64,000 nucleotides of DNA from Oegoconia quadripuncta. Its lineage: Eukaryota; Arthropoda; Insecta; Lepidoptera; Autostichidae. This document shows positions 1 to 11,040 of this stretch, in pieces. The DNA lies in assembly GCA_949316235.1 (NCBI GenBank), contig OX438758.1:16565194-16629193 (forward strand), given 5' to 3'. A program made the position numbers and the translations under genes. The notes beneath the pieces are model-generated. The model saw only the letters and a program-made list of their open reading frames with translations, was not told the origin of the DNA and ran no database searches. How positions within the stretch are numbered: the stretch's first letter is position 1; every line of letters begins with the position of its first letter.

Positions 1-1624
1 GGTGTAGCAAATAACACTTCCAGGAGGATTCCTCAGAAAGCTTCAAATGATGGAAGCCCTCTGAAAGGTCTAGAACTGAAAAATATTTTTTTTCCTTTAG
101 CTTAAGGGAAAGTTCGTCTAGCGTTGGTAAAATTTTTGGCTTTTTAAGAATAAATTTATTCAAATCTGTTGGATCAAGACACAATCTCAATTTCATATTA
201 GCTCTTTCTACTAAGACAATCCTATTAACACAAGCCTTTTCATCCATCTTATCAACCCTGACAATAGCTTTCCTTTCTTCCAGTCTATTCAGTTCACATT
301 TAAGTGGTTCAAATAAAGCATTAGGTATTCTTGGTGAAGGATGGCAAATTTGGTCAGGAATAGGCTTGGTAGGTATTTCAAAAATTCCCGGTATTTTACC
401 AGTACCCTTAAAAACATCAATATTTTCAATAATAAATGTTTCCTTTTCACCATCTTTGTCATCAATCACAGTTTTCACATTATGCACCCTTTTAACCAAA
501 TTCAGAGAAACACAGCCAGGTAACCCCAACAGCAGAGATTTACAGTCAACAATTATAAAATTCTCATAGCATGTATTACCATTGTACTCACAAAGATGAT
601 TCACCATGCCTACAGGCTGTATTTTCCTATTATCAAAACTTTCAAGCTTCATGTTGGTTTTTGAAAGTTGTAGATTAAAATTTTTATTTAATTTTCTGAA
701 AAAATTTAATGGCATAATGCTAACGTCAGCCCCAGTATCCAACTTACACTTAACTTTAATGTCTTCAATTAATATTGTCTCAAACCATTCTAAATTATTT
801 ATATTACTACTTTTGGCCGCACCGCAATACACTTCACTGTCACTACTAGAATCGAAATTGCTAGCCGCGTTACTACACTGCTGGACCTCTTTAATGGGTC
901 TACGAACCCTGCAACCTACCGCAAAATGATTTTTTAAACCGCACCTAGTGCATACTTTGCCATATGCAGGACACTCACAGGGTCCGTGGACTTTTTGGCA
1001 ACGCCTACACTTAAACTGCTTTCCTGTAAAATTATTACTTAAATTCTCCTTTGTCCTAGACTTTGCTGCATCAACCGTAGTCATGGATGACGATGCTGAC
1101 ATTTCAGAGACTTGTATTGAGGCCTGCTCCTTGGCCTGACAAAATTTAATGACATGGTCAAGCGATACATCGTCCATTCTAAGTAAAGCCTCCTGAGAGG
1201 ACTTATCTGAAATGGTGCAAATAAGGTGATCTCTCATCATTTCGTCTTGTTCCTTGTATTCACAGTATTTGATTAGACACCGACAATCCGTAAGATACCT
1301 GTCAAAAGGTTCACCTTGCTGCTGTCGCCGTTCATTAAATTTGAAACGCTTTCTGGGACTCGCATAATCTGTGATGGCTTTTATCACAACCGAGTAATCT
1401 TTGCTATTTGTGATCGGTAATGTGGAGAGAACACGTGCCGCCTCCGGGCCCATCATGTTTCTCAGCAACGATAATTTTAATTCGTCTTCTGCATCTTTGA
1501 GGCCCGATACATTTAAATAATCATGGAAGCAAGATAACCAGAAATTCCACTCTACAGGGGTGTTTGGACTTCCCAAATCGAGATTAGGGGGCAGTTTTAT
1601 GTGAAGCCCACTTTGTTCCGCCAT
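1..1624 (-). CDS. Ty3/gypsy gag-protease-RT polyprotein, 3' part outside window
   Basis: One unbroken reading frame of 541 codons starts at the ATG at 1624 and runs off the left edge of the window. In order it shows a gag-like N-terminus rich in charged helices, a zinc-knuckle-like Cys cluster (CRRCQKVHGPC then CTRCGLKNH, about residues 215-245), a retroviral-type aspartic protease (KLDTGADVSIMP), and the start of a reverse transcriptase (LRLCLDPTDLNKFI, then FSVLDLSEGFHH), where it is cut by the window. No stop or frameshift is visible, so this copy may be young. The start is the first ATG after the 5' LTR and primer-binding site at 1705-1724. It would provide particle protein, protease and RT. 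RNase H and integrase would lie beyond position 1. Confidence 0.9.
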   Translation of the reverse strand, partial: MAEQSGLHIKLPPNLDLGSPNTPVEWNFWLSCFHDYLNVSGLKDAEDELKLSLLRNMMGPEAARVLSTLPITNSKDYSVVIKAITDYASPRKRFKFNERRQQQGEPFDRYLTDCRCLIKYCEYKEQDEMMRDHLICTISDKSSQEALLRMDDVSLDHVIKFCQAKEQASIQVSEMSASSSMTTVDAAKSRTKENLSNNFTGKQFKCRRCQKVHGPCECPAYGKVCTRCGLKNHFAVGCRVRRPIKEVQQCSNAASNFDSSSDSEVYCGAAKSSNINNLEWFETILIEDIKVKCKLDTGADVSIMPLNFFRKLNKNFNLQLSKTNMKLESFDNRKIQPVGMVNHLCEYNGNTCYENFIIVDCKSLLLGLPGCVSLNLVKRVHNVKTVIDDKDGEKETFIIENIDVFKGTGKIPGIFEIPTKPIPDQICHPSPRIPNALFEPLKCELNRLEERKAIVRVDKMDEKACVNRIVLVERANMKLRLCLDPTDLNKFILKKPKILPTLDELSLKLKEKKYFSVLDLSEGFHHLKLSEESSWKCYLLH

Positions 1625-1724
1625 TTTTTTCTCCAAGAACAAAATTGCAATTTATACCGAGTATACACTTATGAATGTGAGTTATAACACTTACTGAATT
1701 AGGTACGAAGTTACGACTGCGCCA

Positions 1725-2060
1725 TGTTATAATTGTATCACAATTAAACAAAGTAATTTGCATTTAAAATTTATTAGCAAAACCAACCTTACTATACATA
1801 TACATGACAGCTAAAGTAAGTGCGAGACGTAGAGGTGTCCCACATCACTAGGGATGTGCCTATACAACAGAGACAACTTCAGCCATTAAAGAGCTTCGAT
1901 CTTTGCTAGGTTTGGTCTACCTCGGGAGCTTGTGTCGGATCAAGGGTCACCTTCGTCTAAGTTTAAAGAGTTCGACAAATGTTTTCACCAGCTTACCATC
2001 CGGCTTCGAACTGCGCAGCAGTATTCTATCAAAATTTCCGCGATAAAATAGATATAGACA
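1725..2060 (-). repeat. 5' LTR of the gypsy element at 1-1624, with primer-binding site beside it
   Basis: On the minus strand the LTR ends ...ATTATAACA and is followed at once by TGGCGCAGTCGTAACTTCGT (1705-1724), a typical tRNA primer-binding site. An AATAAA signal on the minus strand lies near 1770. The outer end is placed at 2060 because the minus strand reads TGTCTATATC from there; without the partner LTR this end is uncertain by tens of bases. Confidence 0.6.
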
Positions 2061-2222
2061 GATCGTCGCCGTAGAGCGAAAAGTCACTATGTAGGTAAAA
2101 TTGATAATTGAGTTAGGACGGTTTAAAGTTTTACTAAATAAAAAAAAATAATTTACTTAGTTTTGATATAACATATTTATAACTTTATGGTTAGGTTATT
2201 TTTTATTTTCCAAAGGTAGAGC
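2061..2222. other. AT-rich spacer
   Basis: I see no gene or repeat signature here. It lies between the probable LTR end and the decayed coding region on the left strand of the next feature. Confidence 0.5.
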
Positions 2223-3228
2223 CTAACACCACGAATGCAGTTCTTGGGGAATGATACCTTTGCGACAAAGACCAACAAGATGTTTTTTCTTAGCCTCTGA
2301 TAATGGAAGAGGAGCAGTGTAAGCCATATGGTATAGTGAAAGTTTTTAATTGAGTTATCAACTCGGTCCTTCTCGTTTCAGTATCACTCTCTTTCTGAAA
2401 ATGTCTTCTCTTTCTAGTTCGTGGACCTACTTTATCTTGTATTTGGAACACGTCAAATTCGGAGTAAGGACCATCGTGAGTATAGCGAAATTTAACTATG
2501 CCTGGACATTGCTTTTCAAACCTAATACATTTGATTTTCAGACATTTTATTTTATTTCCATTTTTATCCTTGCTTGTGTTACTGATAAACTTTTGATTTA
2601 GAGCCTTCACATCGAGCATGACATCATAGGTTAGTTCTTTGACAATGTAGCGAGGTGCTGATTCTTGCTTCTCAAAAACATCTAGATGTAGATCGGGTCT
2701 TTGAATCAGATGAACCAAAAAGGCTGTTATAAATTAGTTTCTGTTTTGCCCTGCGCAAGTGTCACTATGGATAGTGATTTCTTTTATAGTAGTTTATAGT
2801 TTATAGATTTTGATACCTATACTGACTGATCCACCAGTTATTGCACTTGCGATTTCAAAACTCCCTCTTTTACCATTTATTTCGTGCCAGGTTATATAAT
2901 AAGCTTTATTAGGAGGCTTTGCTGTATGAATCGTGTAGTTCTGAACATTTAGTTTCCTGGTGTAGTAGAGGACGCCGACACCACAAACAGGTATGTGCAA
3001 TGTTGATTGCATGTCAGCTGAGAGCACAAGATAGGTTTCATCTTCAATAGATCGCTGCTTGTCAAGTTCTTTATCAGCTTGTGCCGCAGTCTTTCTTGCA
3101 ATATGGGCATCATAATCTTCTTTGAGGTGTACCGACCGACCACCACTTTGATAAACGTGTACAAATAATGCATAAATCCTTCTTTGGAGTAAAAAATGAC
3201 AAGTTGAATTCAGGGGGCCTACTGCCAT
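2223..3228 (-). pseudogene. Decayed TE-type protein, internally deleted (uncharacterised insect family)
   Basis: Two open stretches on the minus strand (3228-2794 and 2718-2290) plus a short frame-shifted tail (about 2300-2223) match, by eye, the beginning and end of a repetitive insect protein family. Visible hallmarks are YLVLSADMQSTLHIP, then VLYYTRKLNVQNYTIH, then KRGSFEIASAI. The C-terminal end reads KKHLVGLCRKGIIPQELHSW in a shifted frame and stops at 2223. The central part expected between these blocks, roughly 150 residues in relatives I remember, is missing between 2794 and 2718. The family is multi-copy and transposase-like, but I do not know a proven function. This copy is a non-functional relic. 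Confidence 0.6.
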
Positions 3229-3610
3229 CTCTTATAGCAATATTATTACAATATTACTATGCAATTTCGTACTATGACATCCATAAAGTAAGCTTATTTT
3301 AATATTGTTTCCGTTAAAAGTTTTGTGACGTCATCGCAAATTCGTTCACTCAAATCGTACCATGACATGACTTTTGACAGTAAGGCCCTTCTCATATACA
3401 TTGTAGTCTTTGGCCCTTCTCTCACGAAGCGACTCTCAAACGATTTGTATTTCGTACGCGTATCCTACGCGTCGCTTGTGAGTAGCCGCCATACATATTC
3501 ACCTAGTTTCGCACACGACGAGACGCTTCGACGACCCGTTTGATATCAGTCGCACACTACCGTCTTGCTGGTCGCACGCTACCCGAGTCGTATACGCGTT
3601 GCATTACAAA

Positions 3611-5529
3611 ATGGCGGCGGAACAAACTTTTAATATTAATTTTGTCCAGGAGGTGGAAAATTATCCATGTCTGTATAATTATAAGCTGCCAGAGTACGTA
3701 AGAAAAGATGTTACAGAAAAGGCGTGGATTGAGATTGGAAAAAAATTCAATTTGACAGGTCAGTAATAATATTTTTTTATTTATATAAATTAAATTTATA
3801 CACAATAATTAGATTGCCAAGGAAGCGAAGCATGTGGGGTTATTAGATAATTGGCAAGATAATTTCTCAGATTTTGTGGTGATGAAAGCGGGGAAATCTG
3901 AAGATGCTCAGGTATTAAAATGTGACCCTCTGATTGTTGTGTTTCAAATTGCCGGGGGCTGTAAGGTAAACCTTCTCTTTTCCGAACGTAATTGTGCAAA
4001 ACACAAACAGCCGTAACAATGTTGGCTACTTTATCTACTGATCTACATCGTATTGCATTGCTCAAGACAGGGAATTTTTCTGTCATCATCCCAAACGCAC
4101 ATTCAATTGTTTTCCTAGCTCTGCTGAGTCGGTAGTTATAAACTCTTCTTACGTTATTTAGTGTTCTTTGTGGATACGGTCGCATCAAATACCGCATTAG
4201 CGGAAATGCTTCATCTCCAACGAAAAAGTACGGGAAGAGGTTTCATTTACATCATTTGGTAAAACAGAAGGTGGCGGTGTGTTCAGACTGGACTGCTCCA
4301 TCCAGTATTTAATGGCTGATGCTTTAAATATACCCCCATCACTGTTTCTTCCCGCATAACCTGTTTCAATAAATGTGAAAAGACCATCTGCATCACTGCA
4401 TGCCATTAACACAATGGAGTGATAAGACTTATAATTGAAATTGCTTGAACCAGTGTTAGGTAACTTTTCTATTCTTATATGCTTGCCATCCAAAGAACCT
4501 AAACAATTAGGTAAATTCCATAGCAGATAGAAACGTTCGGAAATTTTCTTCCAATCAGCCATGTTTGGGATTGGCATGTAAGTTTGACTTAGTTTATCCC
4601 AAATAATAATTACAGTTTCTGCAATAATTGTAGATATTGTATTGTCTCCTCTTGCGAAATATGATGCCAAGCTTGTAAATGTACATCCTTCACCTAAATA
4701 CCTGAAACAAAAACCATAATTAACACTTTAATTACAGGTGCCGAGTGTAAAGAAAAATGGCGAAATATTCGTAACGAATTTGTTCGGAATATGAAACCCG
4801 GTAAAAGTGGAGCTGGAGCAAAAAAAAAGAAACCATATTACCTAAATGAGGTGATGCAATTCACGTTACCATTTATTAAATTTTCAACAGTGTCTGTTTC
4901 TGGGAACTTAGAAAAGCCACCAATCGACGAAATTAATCAACCTGACATCGATGAGTTATCCGATGAAGAAGATGAATCCCAATCAGTACTTTTTTTTTAA
5001 TAATACTCATACGTTAAATACTCAGATAAGTACAGAACATAGACCAATATCAACGCCATCACCACAGTCACCATATTCAATGCCGACGCCAACTCCACAA
5101 TCTCGACCATTACCAACGCCATCGCCGCATTCGTCTTCAGTATCAATGCCAACGCTATCTCCACAGTCTCGACCATTACCAACGGCATCGCCGACATCAA
5201 ATCTTTCAACGATGAAAAAAATCCGCAAAACAAAAAACTCCTTGGATGAAAGTATCCTTAATTATTTCAAGGCTAAACAAGCTAGGGCAGAAACAAATGA
5301 ACATCATGTACAAAATCCAAAAAGAATGTTTCTGTTGAGCTTATTGCCCGATCTAGAACCTATGTCCGACGGACAAATGAGAAAATTTAAACGAGGCGTT
5401 ATGCAGTTAATAGATAATATTTTGGAAGATACCCCTACTACATCATCGTCAATAGACAATTCGCAGATTACATTGTATTATGAAACAGTAGGAGAAGATT
5501 TAACCACACCGCTTAATGAAAATACTTAA
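3611..5529 (+). pseudogene. MADF/Myb-SANT-like accessory protein of Harbinger copy A
   Basis: Exon 1 is 3611-3758 (starts MAAEQTFNINFVQEVENYP, ends with phase 1 before GTCAGT). Exon 2 starts at 4738 after TTAATTACAG. Together they make a MADF-type DNA-binding domain (...ENYPCLYNYKLPEY..., AWIEIGKKF, then ECKEKWRNIRNEF). In this family the accessory protein is thought to bind element ends and help import the transposase. Low-complexity Ser/Pro/Thr repeats follow (5040-5200), then a short helical C-terminus (SLLPDLEPMSDGQMRKFKR). The frame shifts once, at a run of nine T (4990-4998). The 979-bp intron contains the transposase main exon on the other strand. Confidence 0.75.
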
Positions 5530-5878
5530 TAAATTTTTGATTACTTTGTTTAAATAAATAAGTATTTTGATAGCTTTACCTGAGTGTTATTAAAATCCTT
5601 TCTTCAGCTGTCACGCATTCTCTCATTACTGTACTTTTCTTATGAATATTCGGAGTTAACAACTGCATCAAATAATAATATGATTCTTTTGACATTCTAT
5701 AAAAATGACGAAATTTCTCGTCATCATTCTCATGCAGTTCTCTAGCAGCGACGAATGCTCTACAATTGATATTGTTTTCGATGTACGGATGCACCCAGAA
5801 TCTTCTTTTACATTTTCGTTTATTCTTGTAATATAAATACAGAAGAACATTGTCTTCATCGCTAGAGTCACTAGACAT
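3796..5878 (-). pseudogene. Harbinger DDE transposase (DDE_Tnp_4 type), copy A, one frameshift
   Basis: Exon 1 runs 5878-5580 (MSSDSSDEDNVLLY... to ERILITLR; the open frame extends up to 5980), donor AG|GTAAAG. Exon 2 starts at 4701 after GTTTCAG and ends at the stop 3796-3798. The catalytic core is visible: LGSLDGKHIRIE (first D), FIETGYAGRNSDGGIF (second D), and RARKTIECAFGMM (E). About 4232-4245 a one-base slip separates the block ending NDVNET from the conserved continuation VGDEAFPLMRYLMRPYP. The intron (4702-5579) contains the whole second exon of the accessory gene on the other strand. It would cut and rejoin the element at TWA sites if repaired; as written it is inactive. Confidence 0.85.
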
Positions 5879-6022
5879 CGTCGTACGAATGTTGTTCTTC
5901 AAATGATAAAAAATAGTCTCATTTGCGTAGCACCGTGTGCGGAAACGAGTAGCATACCAGTAGGCGATCACGGTTTGCATCTCAGTCGCGTAGCATTTGA
6001 ATAGCTTCGTGAGAGAAGGGCC

Positions 6023-6185
6023 TAAGGCCCTTCTCCCATTACGATACGCACAGGCGATTCAAATATCCTGCAAGTCTCGGAGACTAGTCGCCACTAAGTA
6101 TCTCACATACATTTGAATGCAGGCTCGCACACTACAAAAACTATTTATTATAAATGTTTATTAATTAGGCTTACATATTATAAAT
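6023..6185. other. Spacer between Harbinger A and the hAT element
   Basis: It begins TAAGGCCCTTCTCCC, repeating the terminal motif of Harbinger A in left-end orientation. No gene is visible. The left end of the hAT element should lie here, but I could not find a match to its presumed right end near 9055. Confidence 0.4.
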
Positions 6186-8573
6186 TTAAACAAAAAACTC
6201 TTCAGCATTAAGATTGCCCAAAAACAGTAACTGTTCAAGGTATTTTGAAGACAATCTGTTCCTTGTTTGAGACATTGTTGCTCCGGCTTTGGAAAAAAGG
6301 CACTCGCTAGGAACTGATGTCGCAATAACAATTAAATATTGCTGTGCATACTTGTACAGACAAGGAAACACAAACTTCATGTCATCCCATTCTGCAAATG
6401 GGTTGCTTTTAAGATTTTTTTTGATAAATAAAGAGAAACTTCATCTCCCTGATGAGATTTCTTTTTCTTCTTATGCCCATGTGCTAACTCTTTATGATGT
6501 TTCCAAAAATCGTATTCAGGTGGTGCAGAAGACGAGATGTCATCTTCTGACTCACTTGGGCTACTTAGTTGTCCGACAACCATGGTTCTAAGTTTTTGAA
6601 TAGCTCTTCCGCATGCAGAGGGGTCTTGGAAGTGCAGATTTTTAAACCTTGGGTCTAGAATTGTTGCAATGGCTGCATGGTCGTTTATTTCAATCATCCC
6701 ATACCTCCTTTTCAGCTCTCTCAATAAAACATCCTTACATTCTATAACGATAGCGGAGTTTGGAGTGATACTATTCAGTTCTGTAGTTAAGCAATTAAGC
6801 ATTGGTATAATTTTGGAGATTGTTACATACTTTTGGCCCGATGATTCCCTTGTTACATATTCAAAAGGCTTTAATACAGCTGTAAGCTCATTCAAGGTTT
6901 CCATTTCCACTGCACTTGGCAAATTTGGAGCCCCTACACTCTCAAATATAATTTCTGATATAACTATTCTTAACTTAAGGAATCGCTCTAACATAAAAAA
7001 AGTTGAGTTCCACCTAGTTCTTACATCTGCAATAAGTTTTAGAACTGATCCTTCCGAAACATTATTACGCAATTGGATTTTTCGTAGCTTATCGGACTGC
7101 ACAACACTATTTTTTATCCAATTAACAATTTCTCGTACTTTTATAACAGCTGATTTAACATTGGGTAACTTTAGTGCCTCTTCAACTACAAGGTTAATAG
7201 TATGGGCAAAACACGGTAAATGTTTTCTTTCGCCTAAAGACATTCGTATGGCAGCCAACATTGAACTGGCATTATCTGATACAGCTGCACGAATTTTGGT
7301 AAGTGGAATATCCCATTTTTTCAAAATATCTAGCAGGTTTTCCGATATGTATTCAGCTGTATGTCGCTCACTTAATGCACGAGTTGCAAGATAATACATA
7401 CACATTTGATCATTTTCTACAAAATGTATGGTGACGCCCATGAATGCTACTTCATCCATTGTCTCTGTCCATATGTCTAGCGTTAAACAGAAATTATCTA
7501 TCTTGGATAATTTGGACTTACAAATAGTCACACAAGCTTCGTACTTTTCGGTAGTCCTTTTCTTTAAATACTTTGCGCCAGGAACTTTAAAAGTAGGCTC
7601 CAGTTCTTTTACAAGTCGTAAAAAGCCTTCACCTTCAACTATATTAAATGGACGCATATCTTGACAGATAAAAAATATCAGTGCTTGAACAATTCTGTTA
7701 TACTTCGTACCACCAGCTAAAAATAAAACTTAATTTTAATACATGTAATATTAAATTAAATATTTATATTTTTTTCATTAACACTAATACTAACTTTATT
7801 AATATAATTTGGCAAATTTTTAATTAAATATCTATTTATTTACCTTTATTAGATGAAATTCGTTCAAACGTATCCTTTATTGAACTGCTCAGAAATAGCT
7901 CCCTTGCAGTCTCCGTGTCCATACTAGTCAATGTGGTTACACTAGAACAATCATCACGTGAAATTTTCGATGTTGATGGTTGGGGTTGATTATCTTCCAT
8001 TAAATGCTTTGAGCTGGCCAACACTATTGTATTTTTTGAACTGAAACTTAATAACAAAAATTAACACTTGATAGATCGATAATCTGCAAAGTATCGATAA
8101 TACCAACCCCAACACTACAGCCATTTAACACTAACTAAAATAAACATATAACCTTTGTTTAAATCGTATTTATACAAAGGAATTATCTCATCGTCCGTCA
8201 TCAAATCATATCATATAATTCATATATTATTAATATGTAGATAGACAATCACAGTACCACTGCTGCAAAACTATTTTTTATACAAAAAAGATAGGTAGAC
8301 AGGAAAAGGTAGGTAGGATTTTTTATTTAACATTTTACGAAAGCAATCGCAAACAAAAAAGAAAAGTTTAGGATCCTACCTTTCGTTGGTCGTTTTATTT
8401 TCTTTTTTCTGTAATTTGCCTTTGTCCACAAAAATTCCATGAGTTTTAGAATGCTTGAATAAATTCGACGTATTCCCACAATACTTTACAGACTTAAAAC
8501 ACTGTTTACATTTTGCTATTGTTTCGTTTGTTTTGGTAAAATGTGTCCATATTATAGATTTTGGTGGTGCCAT
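6186..8573 (-). pseudogene. hAT-superfamily transposase with BED zinc finger, one frameshift
   Basis: Three exons splice cleanly. Exon 1 (8573-8380) encodes a BED finger (WTHFTKTNETIAKCKQC...NTSNLFKHSKTH). Exon 2 is 8040-7844. Exon 3 starts at 7716 and covers the hAT catalytic region (LTLDIWTETM, RAAVSDNASSM, CFAHTINLVV, RTRWNSTFFML, LDPRFKNLHF). The dimerisation tail (IATSVPSECLFSKAGATMSQ, ending 6186) is in another frame. The shift is explained by a run of eight A on the coding strand (6415-6422) where nine would restore the frame. The conserved Arg of SVPSER is Cys here. Everything else looks intact, so this is either a recently dead copy or a sequencing or assembly slip. Confidence 0.85.
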
Positions 8574-8923
8574 GATAACATTGGAATAAACCGATGAATT
8601 CGATGATTACAATTAAAATTACATCTAAACAATCACTTTTACAATTGACAATGACAACTTAAATGGCGGAATGAATGGCGGGCATTAGCGAGATATGAGC
8701 GAGATGATTGCATTGCGGGCGTCTCCGTCTCTCGCTTTCGGTCGGCTCGGGCTCGGCTGATGTCGGACGTATTCGGCTGGCCTAGCGCGAGACAATGCGT
8801 CACTCACGCCGCCACGCGACGAATACCGGTAACTCGGTAACCGAGTGCGTTCAGCTTTTGCTCTCTCAGTTCTATAAAGATGAGTTCTCGGTTTTTTTCT
8901 TCTTTCGGTTGTTTTGCTGATTC

Positions 8924-9055
8924 GATTCGATACCAAGTAATTTTGTTTCAATACCGAGTATGTATCGCAAAATGGATTCGATACAATAAATACTTGGTAT
9001 CGAATCAAAAGTATCGAGTACCTACTCGTATTTACTAGCATCGGAATATCCCTAG
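8924..9055. repeat. Subterminal inverted repeats and probable right end of the hAT element
   Basis: GATTCGATACCAAGTA (8924-8939) and its exact complement (8991-9006) form a 16-bp inverted repeat around a 51-bp spacer, with two related shorter copies nearby (TACCGAGTA about 8953, GTATCGAGTA about 9011). At about 9040-9055 the minus strand reads CTAGGGATATTCCGATGC, which resembles a hAT terminus. Repeats of this type are usual transposase-binding sites in hAT elements. The terminus assignment is an inference. Confidence 0.45.
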
Positions 9056-9267
9056 TCGCGTTTCTTCCGCGTCTCGACAAGATGGCGACAGAGCAAGAAA
9101 TGAATATTAAATTTGTACAGAAGTTGAAAAACGTGGTTGTTTATATAACTATAAATTACCAGAATACATGCGAAAAAATACAACAGATAGGACTTGGACA
9201 GAAATTGGGAATAAATTTCAATTAACAGGTTTGTTTTGTTTATCCGTACGTAGTTTATTTATCAATG

Positions 9268-10195
9268 TTACATTGTACTTTGTAAACAGTATTGGTATTG
9301 CCAAGGCAATGAACCTTGCTCAGATATAAAGTAGTTTGCTAAATAATTTCGTTGATTATGTGGTGACATAGTTGTAGTTATTTCTATATTTTGAGGTTGT
9401 ATAACGGGAATAGTTACCGATCTGTTTTGTATTACCTCCCTTGGACTACATAGAATGCCCTCACGTTGCCGAACATAGTCGTGTAAAATACATACTGATT
9501 TTATTATATTTGATACTTTTTCTTCTGTATGACATCTTATAGCCGTACTTAATACTTGAAATTTCTCAGTCATCATACCAAAAGTACATTCAATTGTATT
9601 CCTCGCTCGGCTTAATCTGTAGTTAAAAATCCTTCTCAAATCATTTAAGGTTCTTTGGGGATATGGTCTCATGAAGTAAGATAGAAGGGGAAATGCCTCA
9701 TCCCCAATAAAATAGTATGGAAATTCATAGTTAGATGGGTCATTAGGAAGTTTCGAAGGTAAAGGAATATTAAGACGTCCATGTTCTATCCAACGTTTGA
9801 TCCTGGAAGCACTGAAGATTCCACCGTCGCTATTCCTACCAGCATAGCCAGTCTCGATAACAGTAAATAATCCATCGGCAATACAACATGCCATTAATAC
9901 TATCGAATGGTAGGATTTGTAATTAAAATTACTTGATCCTGAATTAGGTAATTTTTCTATTCTGATGTGTTTACCATCACATGCCCCTAAGCAGTTGGGT
10001 AAGTTCCAAAGACGATGAAAACGAGCAGCAATGTCTTTACAATGTTGCACATTTGGTAATGGCATAGTCTCCATTTAATATCTCCCATATTATAACTGTG
10101 GTTTCAGCTAAGACCTTGCAAATTGTATTATCACTTCTTGCAAAATACAATCCTAGGCTTACAAATGTACAACCTGACCCCAAATATCTGATAAA
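9268..10195 (-). pseudogene. Harbinger DDE transposase main exon, copy B
   Basis: The acceptor is at about 10195 (CAG then YLGSGCTFVSLGLYFARSD). Two bases are missing near 10075, after which the frame 10074-9268 is open for 268 codons. Catalytic motifs: GACDGKHIRIE, VIETGYAGRNSDGG, and ARNTIECTFGMM with FIGDEAFPLL between the last two. It ends QGSLPWQYQYC like copy A. The N-terminal exon expected to the right of the accessory exon is not present. Non-functional as it stands. Confidence 0.8.
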
Positions 10196-10474
10196 AAAAA
10201 TAATATTAAGTTTATTTTTAGGATCAGAAGCTAAAGAAAACTGGAAAAATCTACGTAGTGTTTTTGTTCGCCATTTGAAACCGCCTAAAAGTGGAGCAGG
10301 TACTGCGCAAAAAAAACCATATTACTTAGCTGATTATATGCAATTTACTATACCGTTCATAAAAACAGCAGGAAAACCATCGGGAAATTTGAAAGAGACA
10401 ATAGAAAATAATGACACATTTCAACCACAGTCACCTGATCCTGAACTATGCGAAGAAACACAGTTCACAGAAAG

Positions 10475-10650
10475 TGTACCTACAAGCACTCAATCAATCT
10501 CGCAACAGCAATCATCTCTTCCTCCTACAAACACTCAATCAATCTCGCGACAGCAATCATCTCTTCCTCCTACAAGCACTCAATCAATCTCGCAACAGCA
10601 ATCATCTCTTCCTCCTACAACCACTCAATCAATCTCGCGACAGCAATTAC
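10475..10650 (+). repeat. 45-bp tandem repeat inside accessory exon 2 (four units)
   Basis: Four units coding for the 15-residue pattern SISQQQSSLPPTSTQ (alternating Q/R at the fourth position). Because the unit is a multiple of three, all three forward frames look open here; only the accessory frame is meaningful. Confidence 0.85.
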
Positions 10651-11040
10651 CACTAGCAACAAGTAATAAAAGAAAACGTAAAAAGCTTGAAGAAACTCAA
10701 GCTGAGCAAGATATTTCCGCTTATTTTAAATTGAAACGATCTAAAATTATAGAAAACTATGATAGTACTGAAAATTCAAACAAACTGTTTTTACTGAGTT
10801 TACTATCGGACATGAACAAAATGAATGATAATCAAAGAAGACTGTTTAAGAGGAGAGTGCTTGAATTGATGGACGATATTATGGACCAAAGTAGTGAAAA
10901 TATGAATAGTCCCATCACACTTTTATCTACTCCTTCACCATTGAGTGCTGACAGGGCAATGAGTACGCCAATTACCATAAACGAAGGTCAGCAGGCGTAC
11001 CACGTAAGAAATGTTTAAGGTTCAACCTTAAAGTTTAAGG

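Larger units (their letters stand above)
3412..6022. mobile_element. PIF/Harbinger transposon, copy A
   Basis: The element is bounded by 19-bp perfect terminal inverted repeats, GGCCCTTCTCTCACGAAGC at 3412-3430 and its complement ending at 6022. The flanking trinucleotides are TTT and TAA, so the expected TWA duplication is not perfect. It carries two genes on opposite strands, a MADF/Myb-like accessory protein (plus) and a DDE transposase (minus), whose exons interleave. A further GGCCCTTCTC motif lies just outside each end (3384 and 6026). Both genes carry one frameshift, so this copy is probably dead. Confidence 0.85.
9082..11018 (+). pseudogene. MADF/Myb-like accessory protein, Harbinger copy B
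   Basis: Exon 1 (9082-9228) begins MATEQEMNIKFVQ like copy A, but is 147 bases against 148 in copy A. One base is lost near 9133, so the conserved CLYNYKLPEYMRK lies in a shifted frame. Exon 2 starts at 10222 after TTTTTAG with GSEAKENWKNLRSVFVRHL and stays open to the stop at 11018. It contains four tandem copies of a 15-residue Ser/Gln/Pro unit and a basic helical segment (KRKRKKLEE). The intron 9229-10221 holds the transposase exon on the other strand. Confidence 0.7.
9056..11040. mobile_element. PIF/Harbinger transposon, copy B, truncated on the right
   Basis: Same gene order and orientations as copy A, and clearly related but diverged: accessory exon 1 plus, transposase main exon minus, accessory exon 2 plus. 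The transposase first exon and right inverted repeat are absent; sequence after about 11040 is unrelated. No clear left inverted repeat was found. Both genes carry frameshifts. Limits are approximate. Confidence 0.7.

Noticed and set aside
6669..7394. 241-codon plus-strand frame
   Set aside because: Antisense shadow of the hAT transposase, whose minus-strand frame has clear domain motifs.
10411..10666. Two further plus-strand frames over the repeat in Harbinger B
   Set aside because: A 45-bp repeat unit is open in all three frames if one unit is; only the accessory frame continues outside the repeat.
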